The position numbers and the translations under genes are program-made. This document shows, one piece after another, positions 18,258 to 27,938 of a stretch of DNA of 47,280 nucleotides. The stretch spans positions 1 to 47,280 of the forward strand of contig SVPW01000015.1 in the NCBI GenBank assembly GCA_015065645.1, in the 5' to 3' direction. Each line of letters starts with the position of its first letter. The stretch's first letter is position 1. The notes beneath the pieces were generated by a model. That model saw nothing but the letters and a program-made list of their open reading frames with translations. It did not search any database and had not been told where the DNA came from. The stretch comes from Oscillospiraceae bacterium. GTDB lineage: Bacteria; Bacillota; Clostridia; Oscillospirales; Acutalibacteraceae.

Positions 18258-20849
18258 TTACCCCTCCTTTTGTGTTCTTACAAATCCCGAAGCCGGAACC
18301 AAAACACCATTGGCTTCAAAATCAGTTTCATTGTAATTTACATAAATTGTAACACCCGAAGAATATTCAACGCTTGATACACCGTCTGCAATGTATGTAT
18401 GCTTAACAATATCCTCCGAATTAAGGTCTCCCACAGCTTCATTTACCTGTGTATAGCAATCAATTATCTTTTGTTTCCATGTTTTATAATCAACCGAATA
18501 AAGCTTTGCGTAATCGGTAAGCTTTAATATATCGGAATTGCGGTATGCAAGCTCAAAGTAAAGTCCCGAACCGCCCTCAATAGCCTTTAAAACCTCAGTA
18601 CGGTAATTACCCGAAAGGTTTACCGAAGCGCCCGTATAATTAACCTTACCGTGAAGCACCATTTGAACAAACGGAACAGAATAATCAGCATCTGGATAAC
18701 CGCTTGCACAGTTTGGAAGATCAATAACTCCCGAAACATAATCATAACAATACCTGTTACCGCCATCCACAAGCAATTCATACTTTCCTGATGCGTGTTT
18801 TAATATTTCCTTTGCATAACGCTGTGCCACATCACGGTTTGCACCCTCATCATCATCCTTATCACTGTTAAGGCTGTTACCAAGTGTTGAAAGAGAAAGA
18901 CCTGAGAGTGAAAGCTCACCGTATTCGGCTTCAAAATCATTATAGAAGTTAAGCATTGACTGCGGACGAAGCGCATATTTAAACACATCCTCATTCATCA
19001 GCCCCGAGCTTAATCTCACCTCATTATAGCCTGCATAGGTTTTATCAAGCATACGGCAGGTATCATCTACAGCAGAAAAACCATCAAACCAACCGCTATT
19101 TCCAACATAAGCCAAATCGGCATTCATAAACAAACCTATATTTTTCTTATTGAGCTTTTTATAAAGCTGTGTAAGTCCGTCCTCACCGCCTAAAACGCTC
19201 TGAACAGAAACGCTGTTATCGGGATTGGCGTTAAGTCCGCCGCTATTCCAGCCTATATAACGCAAATCCAAATCCTTAATACCTGCTTTAAGCATTTCAT
19301 CGGCAATTACATAAGCATCATCAAAGGTGGTAAGCGGTTGCTGACTTTCATAAGGAATAAAGAGGAATTCATCACTGTGAAGCACACTTCCGTAAAGGCC
19401 AAGCACCAAATTGAGTCCCTTATCCTTTACCTTGCTGTCAAGCTTCAGGCTTTGCTTATAATACTGCGCCATTTCGGAATAACCCGAACCCTGCTGTAAT
19501 AGTACATATCTTATTTTATATGTTCCTTTATAAGCATTTTTATCAGCCAAATTCCAGAAATACTGTGTGTTTACATCCTTATATTCAAAGCTATCATAAT
19601 CGCAGTATGAAAAGCTCACTCCTGCTCTTGAATATCCGCTTGTACTACCGCCTGAGCTTGCAATAATATCTGCAAGCGACTCTCCCTCATCAATAATCGC
19701 AAGCATTGTTCCGTTTTGAGAAACAATACCGAAAACAGGGAGTGTTGCGGCCATTAGATTTTCATATCCTGCATTATAGTTAAGGGCACGGTCATAACCA
19801 TAAACGGGTATTTTAATATCATTACCCAATTTATTACCGTTCTTATTAAAGCCGATTACCGCACCGCTTCCATCGGGCACCAAAACATAGCCATCGCCAC
19901 TGCAATCGGACGCTGCAAAATATTCCAAAACACCTATTTCAAGCAAAGTGAAATGCTCGGTATCATATTCAATCAAAGATGTTGGCACGCTTACTACAAG
20001 CTCACCATCTTTTAGCTCATACCTTACACTTATTACAAATCTTGGGCTTACGGTTTCTTCCTCAACCGCACCAACCGCCTCAAGGTCTTTATCAAGGTCA
20101 TCAAAGGTATAACCCGCATCAGAAAAATAACCCTCAAGCTCTGCCTTTTCCTTATCGGTTACACTCTTCAGCACATAAATGGGCTCTTTATCCACAACGG
20201 GGTATTTTTCACGAATAAGCTCAAGCTGATTTTCGGGCGTTTCTTCGGGGTCATAAAGCTTATACAAAGCCTTCATTCTTGCCTGACCTCTTTTGGCAAG
20301 TGTTTCAACCACCTTTTCAAAGCTTGCCTTAGGCAAAGCTGTGGGCAAAAGTGTACGCTGTTCGGCACGGCCGATTATCATATTAACCTGAACACCGTTT
20401 TTAAATTTTTTAAGTGTATACTGACCCTTTGCGATACATTCATCAAAGCTGAAAATTTCTGAAACGCTCTGCTTTGCATCCATAAAGCTAAGCCTTATTG
20501 CAGATGCTATTTTCTTCTTATGAGAATCAACCGATTTAACATCCGTTGCAAGATTCCAAGGGGTTGAAAAATACAAGCTATCCCCTGATTTTAAGGCTAT
20601 ATCACCGTTAGCAGGGTCTAAATAAAGTGTATTTTTGCCGTCATTTGCAACCTCACTCATAACCGAAAGACGCTCTTCGGCAGAAGAATATGTATTTATA
20701 GCTGTTGCAAAGCTTTCAACCTTCCATTCGGTAAAATTGATCTTTTCAGAATCTTTATAAGAAAGATCAATCTGTGCCGCAGGAGAAGAACATCCGCAAA
20801 GAAGCACCGCAATCATAATTACAGCACAAAGTATATGCAATTTTTTCAT
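18258..20849 (-). CDS. DUF5696-like lipoprotein
   Basis: This 863-residue exported protein has a lipoprotein signal ending LCGC (Cys20), and its start follows GGAGGTG. I recognise the overall pattern of DUF5696 proteins, which recur inside ABC sugar-transport operons of Clostridia, often beside Yip1 proteins. An N-terminal beta-rich half (to about 480) leads into a region resembling a TIM barrel (about 490-800; YIGWNSGGLN, MNADLAYVG, DGGNRYCYDYV), which may be a glycosidase-like fold. No catalytic residues can be named. Its position between two permease pairs suggests a membrane-surface role in glycan capture or processing. The family name comes from recall, not a search. Confidence 0.7.
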   Translation of the reverse strand: MKKLHILCAVIMIAVLLCGCSSPAAQIDLSYKDSEKINFTEWKVESFATAINTYSSAEERLSVMSEVANDGKNTLYLDPANGDIALKSGDSLYFSTPWNLATDVKSVDSHKKKIASAIRLSFMDAKQSVSEIFSFDECIAKGQYTLKKFKNGVQVNMIIGRAEQRTLLPTALPKASFEKVVETLAKRGQARMKALYKLYDPEETPENQLELIREKYPVVDKEPIYVLKSVTDKEKAELEGYFSDAGYTFDDLDKDLEAVGAVEEETVSPRFVISVRYELKDGELVVSVPTSLIEYDTEHFTLLEIGVLEYFAASDCSGDGYVLVPDGSGAVIGFNKNGNKLGNDIKIPVYGYDRALNYNAGYENLMAATLPVFGIVSQNGTMLAIIDEGESLADIIASSGGSTSGYSRAGVSFSYCDYDSFEYKDVNTQYFWNLADKNAYKGTYKIRYVLLQQGSGYSEMAQYYKQSLKLDSKVKDKGLNLVLGLYGSVLHSDEFLFIPYESQQPLTTFDDAYVIADEMLKAGIKDLDLRYIGWNSGGLNANPDNSVSVQSVLGGEDGLTQLYKKLNKKNIGLFMNADLAYVGNSGWFDGFSAVDDTCRMLDKTYAGYNEVRLSSGLMNEDVFKYALRPQSMLNFYNDFEAEYGELSLSGLSLSTLGNSLNSDKDDDEGANRDVAQRYAKEILKHASGKYELLVDGGNRYCYDYVSGVIDLPNCASGYPDADYSVPFVQMVLHGKVNYTGASVNLSGNYRTEVLKAIEGGSGLYFELAYRNSDILKLTDYAKLYSVDYKTWKQKIIDCYTQVNEAVGDLNSEDIVKHTYIADGVSSVEYSSGVTIYVNYNETDFEANGVLVPASGFVRTQKEG

Positions 20850-20866
20850 CCTACACCACCTCCGAA

Positions 20867-23032
20867 CTATAGTCTGAATGTTATCTCGTTATAAATATTG
20901 CTTACCATAGACGTCATTTGTCCGATAAGATTTACGAACAAAAGCATAAGGAATACGATTATTACCATTCCAACCAATGTCATAACAACGGTTGCAACAT
21001 TTGTACCAAGCTGATAATCGTGGGTTGAAAGAACGGCACAAAATAGCAGGAATCCCGTCCAGATATACCCAATCACAAAGAAGAAATCAACAAACATCAT
21101 CTCATTCTGGGTTACAAAGTTGCTTAAAACCGTGGCAGGAATTGTAAAGAATACTATCGGCAAAAGCGCATAACAGGAAGCCACATAAATATCCTTGAGT
21201 CCTCCCTCACCATACATAAGGCTTGTGAGGCACCAGTTGGAAATGCACCAAATAGCAACCACTCCCAAAAGCACACCAAGGCTTAAAAGCAAATTGGTAT
21301 CGTTTTTAGGCTCACCTGTATATATGTAGCCAAGACCAACTTCCCTGAAAAGCATTGAAACCACTGCAAGCGAAAGTATTGCCGAAGCCGATTTAACACT
21401 GCCTCTTTTTGAACGCTTTAATTCCCAGAAACCGTCAAACGGACGGAAAATAATATGGAAAGCATACATAAACTCCTGCATAAATGAGCGTTTTGCCGTT
21501 TTTGAGTTAGGAGTTTTTGCGTTATACTTTTTAGCAAATTTAAAGAACTTACCAATACCAAAGCAAAGTGCCACTATCACAAGCGGAATAACAAGTATAT
21601 AATCCCCAAGTATCTGACGGCGATGCTCTGAATAAGCTTCGGAATAATTATCAACATCATTAGCAAGCTTGAAGTAATACATTGCCTCCTCATACTTGCC
21701 CTGACGCATTTTTGCAGTACCTATACCTATATTAGCAAGGTCAAAGTTAGAGTTTTCAAGCAGAATCTGCTCATAAACCTCAACCGCCTCCTCATACTTA
21801 CGGTCAGATGAAAGCGAAATTGCCTTATCCACCAAAGCACCATACCCCGTGGGAGCAAAAACGGTTATTTTTCCCGCATTGCAATCAAGGGCAAAAAGGC
21901 GGTTTTGAGCATCATAATCGGCAGCGGTAAGCTGACGGAATGTACCTGTTTGATAACCCGAACCACCAAAAGCATAAAGCAAATTACCGCTGTTATCATA
22001 GGTAAACAACTTTCCTCGTTTTTGGTCTACAAGGGTGTAAACACCGTTTCTTCCTATTGCAACATCCACAATACTTGAAGGGCCGTAAAGGGTATCGGTA
22101 TTGGTGGCGTTACCATCGGTAGAAAGGGAAATTTCAACATCTCCGCCGGGAGGGAAAGCACCGTTTCTTATAAGAACATCCTCACCGCTTGAATTAAGCT
22201 TTTTAATCATTGCATAGCGGTTATCGGTACTTCTTGAAACGATAGACTGAACCACCGCATTAATATCCGAATAGGTTGCGGTTACATACAAAAAGCCCTT
22301 TTCGTCTATATTTATATTATTGTAGTTGGTGGGAACATAGCTTAATGTACGCTTTTTCTGTTCCTTGGTCATAAATTTACGCCAAATCTTATCTATAACC
22401 GAAATTCCAACCTTTTGAGCACCTATAAATGTGGAAAATTTGCCCTCATCATTAAGTGCTACAACACCGTATGTATTACCTGTAGAAACAATATAAATTC
22501 TGCCCGCCTTATCCACCGAAATCTTTGACGGAATATATGAAAAATCATCCGGTAAAAGGGTTGACTGCGGTTTTTCAATAACCTTTATACATTCTCCCTC
22601 ACGGGAAAATACATATATATTTATGCCGGTGGAATCGGCAACATAAAGCTCACCCTTTTCGGTAACATACAGACCTGTTGGTCTTGTGAGCTTATACATA
22701 TTGCCCTCAAATTCAAATTCCGAAATCACCCTTGCGTTTTGAAGTGCGCTGTCAAGCACTACCACACGGGCATTACCGGTATCCGCAACATATACATTTC
22801 CGTTTGAGTCGATACACATATCCTCAGGACTGAGAAATGCCGAAATGCCGAATTTGCTTCCGTCAATCACCATTTGCGGAACATAAGCATGCGGAGATTC
22901 AACCGGTTCGCCATCATAGTTATACACATAGGTTGAATAGGGAATATTATCATAAGCAAAGGCTGTTATGGAAAGCGAAAAAATTAACGCAAGCACAGCA
23001 GCTATTGCCAAAAGTTTTTTAACTGTTTTCAC
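20867..23032 (-). CDS. Exported NHL beta-propeller / TPR / Yip1 membrane protein
   Basis: This 721-residue protein starts at GTG 23032, just after GAGGGAGAA. Order: signal peptide (about 1-26), NHL-type beta-propeller repeats (about 60-400; motifs such as SNGNVYVADTGNARV and KGELYVADSTGINIYV), two TPR-like helical hairpins (about 405-475), one membrane span (about 480-500), a charged segment, and a Yip1-like domain of about five spans (about 520-721). The propeller should lie outside the membrane and the Yip1 part within it. The function is unknown. Its place between transporter system 1 and the DUF5696-like gene suggests a transport-assembly or sensing partner. Confidence 0.8.
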   Translation of the reverse strand: MKTVKKLLAIAAVLALIFSLSITAFAYDNIPYSTYVYNYDGEPVESPHAYVPQMVIDGSKFGISAFLSPEDMCIDSNGNVYVADTGNARVVVLDSALQNARVISEFEFEGNMYKLTRPTGLYVTEKGELYVADSTGINIYVFSREGECIKVIEKPQSTLLPDDFSYIPSKISVDKAGRIYIVSTGNTYGVVALNDEGKFSTFIGAQKVGISVIDKIWRKFMTKEQKKRTLSYVPTNYNNINIDEKGFLYVTATYSDINAVVQSIVSRSTDNRYAMIKKLNSSGEDVLIRNGAFPPGGDVEISLSTDGNATNTDTLYGPSSIVDVAIGRNGVYTLVDQKRGKLFTYDNSGNLLYAFGGSGYQTGTFRQLTAADYDAQNRLFALDCNAGKITVFAPTGYGALVDKAISLSSDRKYEEAVEVYEQILLENSNFDLANIGIGTAKMRQGKYEEAMYYFKLANDVDNYSEAYSEHRRQILGDYILVIPLVIVALCFGIGKFFKFAKKYNAKTPNSKTAKRSFMQEFMYAFHIIFRPFDGFWELKRSKRGSVKSASAILSLAVVSMLFREVGLGYIYTGEPKNDTNLLLSLGVLLGVVAIWCISNWCLTSLMYGEGGLKDIYVASCYALLPIVFFTIPATVLSNFVTQNEMMFVDFFFVIGYIWTGFLLFCAVLSTHDYQLGTNVATVVMTLVGMVIIVFLMLLFVNLIGQMTSMVSNIYNEITFRL

Positions 23033-23089
23033 ACTTCTCCCTCTTTTCTGTACTCTGCAATAATAACAGATTTTCTAAGACCACACAGC

Positions 23090-23956
23090 TTAATCCTTCA
23101 TTCCAGATGTTGCAAGCGTTTCAACTATCTGAGACTGTGTGAAAACGAATAACAAGATAGGAATAACCATCATAAGCACCGTTGCTGCGGCAGATGCTCC
23201 CACACGGGTAACACCGCCCGAAAGAATCTGATGCAAAGCATAGTTAAGCGGTTTAAGATCTTCACGGTAAATATAGCTTGTATCACCCATATTCCAAAGC
23301 CCTTGGAAAGAGAAGATTATAAGAGTAAGCCAAGCAGGGCGCACCATAGGCATTGCAATTTTAAAGAATATTCTGAATTCATTAGCACCGTCAATGCGTG
23401 CCGCTTCCAAAATACCATCCGGTATCATCTGCTCAATAAACTGCTTCATAAGATAAAGTCCCAATGAAGAACCGAAAGCCGGAACCACCAAGGAAGCAAG
23501 CGAATCAATCCAACCAAGCTTTGACATAATTATAAAGTTTGGTATTGCGGTAACGGCAGTATTAAACATAAGGGATAACACTACCATATTGAAAATAATG
23601 TTTCTTCCACGGAACTTAAACTTACAAAGTGCGTAAGCGCACATTGAGGACAGTATAACATGACCGCCCGTTCCCACAACCGATACAAACACCGTATTTC
23701 CTATGTATCTTGAAAAAGGAATATTGGAATCATCCAAAATGCGGAAAAGGTCTTTAAAGTTTTTAAATGTGGGATTGCTTACAAAAAATCTTGGAGGATA
23801 CACCCATAACTCATCAGATGGTTTAAGGGATGTACATATTGCGTAAATCATCGGCAAAGCCATAAATGCGCCGAATGTAAACAAAAACAAACCTATGCAG
23901 AAATCTCCTCCTGCGGAACGGTTTAATCGGCGAGTATGTAATTTGATTTTTTTCAT
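23090..23956 (-). CDS. Carbohydrate ABC transporter permease (MalG type, system 1)
   Basis: This permease has 288 residues and six membrane spans, with EAA loop ILEAARIDGANE. The ATG at 23956 is preceded by AGGTGGG at eight bases; a TTG at 23977 is in frame but lies upstream of that site. The start comes one base after the stop of the partner permease, so translation is coupled. It forms system 1 with the genes at 23958-24851 and 24863-27727. Confidence 0.88.
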   Translation of the reverse strand: MKKIKLHTRRLNRSAGGDFCIGLFLFTFGAFMALPMIYAICTSLKPSDELWVYPPRFFVSNPTFKNFKDLFRILDDSNIPFSRYIGNTVFVSVVGTGGHVILSSMCAYALCKFKFRGRNIIFNMVVLSLMFNTAVTAIPNFIIMSKLGWIDSLASLVVPAFGSSLGLYLMKQFIEQMIPDGILEAARIDGANEFRIFFKIAMPMVRPAWLTLIIFSFQGLWNMGDTSYIYREDLKPLNYALHQILSGGVTRVGASAAATVLMMVIPILLFVFTQSQIVETLATSGMKD

Positions 23957-23957
23957 T

Positions 23958-24851
23958 TTACGAACCCACCTTTGCAATAATCTTTCGTATCACCATATTG
24001 CTTATTACCATTATAACAAACAGTATTGTTGCTATTGCCGAAGCATAGCCAAGCTCATATTTGGTGGTACCATAGTCCTGTAAATGGTTAATGATTGTAT
24101 GTGCGGCATAGTTGGTTGAGGGGAAGCCTGCAAGCTGTGTTACAATAGTTCCCACACCAAATGCTGAGGTTATACTAAGCACCGCACTAAGCAACAACTG
24201 CGGACGCATAAGTGGAAGTGTTATATACCAAAGCTCCTGCCAACGGTTTGTTATACCGTCAATAGCGCCTGCCTCATAATAGGTTTTATCAACACCCTGA
24301 AAACCTGCAATAAAGGTTAAGAAGCTGGTTCCCAAGCTACTCCATAAAGCCACGATTGCAACTATAGGCAAAATATAGCTTTCATCTTTAAGCCATATTG
24401 TGGGGCTTGAGCTCAATCCCATATTCATCAAAAAGCCGTTAAGGTAACCGTAAGCATCACCGCTGAATACAGCCTGCCAAACAAGTGCCATATTACCCGA
24501 AATTGACGGTGCATAGAATATGAGTGTAACCACTGCTCTGCCAAAGGGTTTAAGCTCATTTATAAACCACGCAAACAAAAGGCAAAGCAAATAACCGATA
24601 GGTCCCGTAACAAGTGCCAAAATAAAGGTGTTGCCAATAGATTTTATAAAAATATCATCCTGCAAAAACAGTCTTGTGTAGTTGCCCATTCCCACAAAAT
24701 TAGGGGTTTCAAGCATATTAAAATCGGTAAAGCTGAAGAATACCGAAATAAGCACCGGCAAAACAGTAAATACACAGAAAATACTAAGATATGGCAGAAC
24801 AAAAGCCCACGCAACACCGTTATGCTGGGTAAAATTGCGTCTTTTTCTCAT
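23958..24851 (-). CDS. Carbohydrate ABC transporter permease (MalF/LplB type, system 1)
   Basis: This permease has 297 residues, six membrane spans and the EAA-type loop YYEAGAIDGITN. The ATG at 24851 lies seven bases after AGGAG; that site overlaps the TGA stop of the binding-protein gene. A GTG at 24866 is in frame but would overlap the stop and lacks its own site. It is the system 1 partner of the next permease, again without an ATPase gene. Confidence 0.88.
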   Translation of the reverse strand: MRKRRNFTQHNGVAWAFVLPYLSIFCVFTVLPVLISVFFSFTDFNMLETPNFVGMGNYTRLFLQDDIFIKSIGNTFILALVTGPIGYLLCLLFAWFINELKPFGRAVVTLIFYAPSISGNMALVWQAVFSGDAYGYLNGFLMNMGLSSSPTIWLKDESYILPIVAIVALWSSLGTSFLTFIAGFQGVDKTYYEAGAIDGITNRWQELWYITLPLMRPQLLLSAVLSITSAFGVGTIVTQLAGFPSTNYAAHTIINHLQDYGTTKYELGYASAIATILFVIMVISNMVIRKIIAKVGS

Positions 24852-24862
24852 GCTGTTTCTCC

Positions 24863-27727
24863 TCACTTATCCAATCCAAATTCCTTGCGTTTTCTTTCAA
24901 TTTCCGCATTTATCATCTCAACCTGAGTAAGCAATGCAGAGGTTGGCTCATTTCCTGCGGCATAAACATCGGCAAAAGCAAAGTCAATAGCACGTGCCGT
25001 ATAATAACCGCCGGGGATTTCAGGTGTGCCCTGTAAAGCACCTATCTGACTTTGCAAAGCGTTATACTCCGCATCTGTCCAAGACATACTTGCCATTGCG
25101 TTAAGGTTTGCTGTTGCCTGCTTTGCGGCTGCACCCAAAACGCTTTCAACCTCTATTGCGTAACGGCTTTGAGTTTCATCAGAGGTTACCCAATCAATAA
25201 ACTTCCAAGCCTTTTTATAATCCTTTGCCTTACTCAGTATCATAATACCGCTGCTTGCCGCAGGAGAGGTATTATTAACTGTTCCATCGGGTAAAACAGT
25301 ACCCGGAACGGGGGTCATTTCCCAAAGACCCTTTATTTCCGAAGCAAAAATAGTGAGCTGGTTATACATTGAATACTCAACTATTCCCAAAGGCATTTCG
25401 CCACTGCGGAAACGGTTTGCAAAATCGTAATCAACGGGGAACTTATAAAGGGTAAACAGCTCCGCCATCTTTTCAAAACATTCTATATTAAGGTCCTCAG
25501 ACATTCCGCTTGCGGTGAAGTCCTTATTATAAAGGCTTCCTCCCTGCTGATACAAGAACAGCTCCAAGCCATAAAGGTTCATATTGGATACAACCGATGT
25601 TTTTGCGTTTATGGGATAGCCCACATCAAGATTTTGCTGCTGAAGCTCCCAAACAACCTCATAAAACTCATCCCATGTTTTGGGTGCTTTAAGAGAAAGC
25701 TCCTCAAAAATATCGGTTCGGTAGAACATCATAAGGAAGGTCATGGTTTCGGGAATTGCATAAACACTGTCATTAAATGTAAAGGGGGTCATTGCCGCAG
25801 AATGGAATCTTTGCTTAACAGCCTCAAAGCCCTCCATCTTGCTAAGGTCAACCGCCGCCGAACGAATAGCAAAATCTATTGGTGTGCTGGAAGGAACATT
25901 CATTGCAACATCAGGTCCTGTTCCCGCAAGGGTTGACGGAAGAAGTGCAGCCGCCGCAACAAGCTGAACATTTATCTTTATTCCCGTTTCGGGTGTGAAA
26001 TACTGTTCGGTAAGCTTTTGCATTATCTGGCTTTGCTCACGGCCATTACTCATCCAAACCGTTACAACATTGCCGTTTTTGTAATCCTCTTCGCTAATAT
26101 CGCTTGCAAAGGACTGATAATCCTCAAAGAAGCTGAGGAAAAATCTCTTTATGCTAAACCAAAGGTCAGCAAAGAAGGAAGCCTCCGCATCAGGCACAGC
26201 CTTTTCGGCAGGAACAAAATATATGCGGTCAATATCAAGCGGTTGTGCCATTATTTCCTGAATCCATGTACCAAGTGAGGATAAATTATCCTTATAGGTT
26301 GAAAACAGCTCCGAAATCATTTCAGGGTCTTCTTCTATTTGTTCAAGTATAATAATGAGCTTATTTATTGAATTGGTAAAATCACCGCTTACATCGGTCA
26401 TTTTATTAAGCTTCTTTATAGAAGATTTTAAAGCCTTAGCCTGTGCTTTGAAATCCTCAAGAACTTCAGGAACAAGCTTTTCATATCCATAATCACGGTA
26501 AACATCAGGGGCAGGACCTGTTATCATAAGTATACGGCGATAATCGGCATTAAGGGAATTAAGGGATTGCTGAATACCCTTAATAATTTCCGCCATATCA
26601 CCAAGCACTATTTCCATTTTTACGGTATGTTTTCCCTTTTCAAGGTAAAACAAATACGGCTCATCCCCTGAGCCCAAGGGTTCAACCACCCAAGAGCCGG
26701 TATAATTAAATCTTATTCGTGAAGCTTCCTCGAAAGGACAAACATCATCAATATAAAGCTTTCTTGAAACGAAACCGCCATCATAAGAATCCTGCTTAAA
26801 GCGTGGTGCGATTTTATAGTAACCGCTTTCCCCCACTTCAACCTCCCAGCTTATCCACTGGCCAACCTTACCCCATTTTTCTCCGCTTATCATATTAAGA
26901 CGGGTTTTCACGGGATGCTGAGGATATGTGGAAGCCGAGCTTTTATCCGATGTGGGATAAATTGTAAAGGAGGATTTTTCAAGGCAATTTTCTGCTTCAA
27001 CAATAATTGTTTTTGAGCTCTTGGATTGCTTACCGCAAAGCTCTAAATATTCAGAATAGCCCATAAGCTTGCTTTCGGGAACAAATTTAAGCTCTATAAC
27101 CTCAAGCTTTTCCTTATTTGCAACCAAAGATACAGTATGTGTACCTGCGGTGAGATAAACCGCCAAGGGGGTTGCAATAAAGCCGTTTGCATCATGGAGG
27201 GTATAAAGCATTTGACGAGGTTTTTCAATCTGTTCGGGAGTAACCTCATTGCCACGGGGATTTTCGGTTATTTCTCCATCAACAAACACACGAGAAAACT
27301 CAATAAAACGAGCTTCATCAAAAGGAATATTACCGTCAATCATAAGTGTGCGCTCAATAGCGCCGTTTTTTGAAACGGTGGGGAAATATGTAATATCAAG
27401 CTCATAAAAGCCCTCTTGTGCCACATCAAACTGCCAATGCACACTGCTATCAGACCCGGTATTTACAGAACCGTTTTCGGTTATTGTAACCGTTCCCGAA
27501 TAATCGGAAACATTATTTCCCGCAATAACAATCTCAGCATTTACCGCTTGCTTTTCTCCGATTTTTTCACGATACTGTGCATAATCATCAAGCCCACTGC
27601 CTGCGGTGATTTGAGCAAGCTCACCACTGCCTAAAGTTTCGGCAGAAGCAGGCAAAAACACCACACTTAAAATAACAGCCAAGCAAACTGCACACATTCG
27701 CACAAACAACCGTTTTACCGAATTCAT
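24863..27727 (-). CDS. Large solute-binding protein fused to two N-terminal CBM-like domains (system 1)
   Basis: This 954-residue protein is first in the long operon. The second ATG (27727) is chosen because GGGAGG sits seven bases upstream; the ATG at 27733 would be only one base away. The signal peptide ends PASA-E and has no lipobox, unusual for a Gram-positive binding protein. Two beta-sandwich domains resembling CBM6/35 follow (about 45-230 and 255-400; EAENCLEKSSF and GQWISWEVEV...GYYKI), then a helical segment (about 405-500) and a family-1 sugar-binding domain (about 575-954; GTGPDVAMNVPSS, PKTWDEFYEVVWELQ, AWKFIDWVTSDETQ). Ordinary relatives are 420-560 residues. The extra domains could hold long glycan chains near the transporter; that role is inferred. 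Confidence 0.85.
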   Translation of the reverse strand: MNSVKRLFVRMCAVCLAVILSVVFLPASAETLGSGELAQITAGSGLDDYAQYREKIGEKQAVNAEIVIAGNNVSDYSGTVTITENGSVNTGSDSSVHWQFDVAQEGFYELDITYFPTVSKNGAIERTLMIDGNIPFDEARFIEFSRVFVDGEITENPRGNEVTPEQIEKPRQMLYTLHDANGFIATPLAVYLTAGTHTVSLVANKEKLEVIELKFVPESKLMGYSEYLELCGKQSKSSKTIIVEAENCLEKSSFTIYPTSDKSSASTYPQHPVKTRLNMISGEKWGKVGQWISWEVEVGESGYYKIAPRFKQDSYDGGFVSRKLYIDDVCPFEEASRIRFNYTGSWVVEPLGSGDEPYLFYLEKGKHTVKMEIVLGDMAEIIKGIQQSLNSLNADYRRILMITGPAPDVYRDYGYEKLVPEVLEDFKAQAKALKSSIKKLNKMTDVSGDFTNSINKLIIILEQIEEDPEMISELFSTYKDNLSSLGTWIQEIMAQPLDIDRIYFVPAEKAVPDAEASFFADLWFSIKRFFLSFFEDYQSFASDISEEDYKNGNVVTVWMSNGREQSQIMQKLTEQYFTPETGIKINVQLVAAAALLPSTLAGTGPDVAMNVPSSTPIDFAIRSAAVDLSKMEGFEAVKQRFHSAAMTPFTFNDSVYAIPETMTFLMMFYRTDIFEELSLKAPKTWDEFYEVVWELQQQNLDVGYPINAKTSVVSNMNLYGLELFLYQQGGSLYNKDFTASGMSEDLNIECFEKMAELFTLYKFPVDYDFANRFRSGEMPLGIVEYSMYNQLTIFASEIKGLWEMTPVPGTVLPDGTVNNTSPAASSGIMILSKAKDYKKAWKFIDWVTSDETQSRYAIEVESVLGAAAKQATANLNAMASMSWTDAEYNALQSQIGALQGTPEIPGGYYTARAIDFAFADVYAAGNEPTSALLTQVEMINAEIERKRKEFGLDK

Positions 27728-27741
27728 TGTCATGCCTCCCG

Positions 27742-27757
27742 AATAATTTGTATTATT
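27742..27757. promoter_or_regulatory. Putative operator of the transporter operon
   Basis: AATAATTTGTATTATT is palindromic in its arms (AATAAT and ATTATT around TTGT). It lies about 25-38 bases downstream of the expected +1 of the promoter at 27787-27815, where a bound repressor would block transcription. It contains the shared TTGTATTATT core at 27748-27757. Confidence 0.6.
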
Positions 27758-27786
27758 ATTGGTTTTAAAAATAATTTTTCTTTTTA

Positions 27787-27815
27787 ATTATATCATAACT
27801 TTAAATAATTTGCAA
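27787..27815 (-). promoter_or_regulatory. Sigma-A promoter of the ten-gene transporter operon
   Basis: On the minus strand, TTGCAA (27810-27815) and TATAAT (27787-27792) are separated by 17 bp, about 60 bp upstream of the binding-protein start at 27727. Confidence 0.75.
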
Positions 27816-27861
27816 TATTTACACCGAAAAATTTAATTTTTTTTATTGGATATTTTTAGTT

Positions 27862-27894
27862 AATTGTATTATTTGCTTTAATATTGGTATTATT
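27862..27894. promoter_or_regulatory. Two operator-like motifs between the divergent promoters
   Basis: An exact TTGTATTATT at 27864-27873 and a one-mismatch copy at 27885-27894 lie upstream of both the transporter operon promoter and the regulator promoter. Another nine-of-ten match (27930-27939) overlaps the regulator's own -10 box, which suggests autoregulation. Confidence 0.5.
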
Positions 27895-27909
27895 TATTAA
27901 AAAATTAAT

Positions 27910-27938
27910 TTGACAAATCTCAAAAAAAGTTGTATTAT
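27910..27938 (+). promoter_or_regulatory. Sigma-A promoter of the regulator gene
   Basis: A consensus TTGACA (27910-27915) and TATTAT (27933-27938) are 17 bp apart. The promoter overlaps the 5' end of the longest possible reading frame (a TTG at 27910), so translation of the regulator must start further downstream. Confidence 0.8.
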
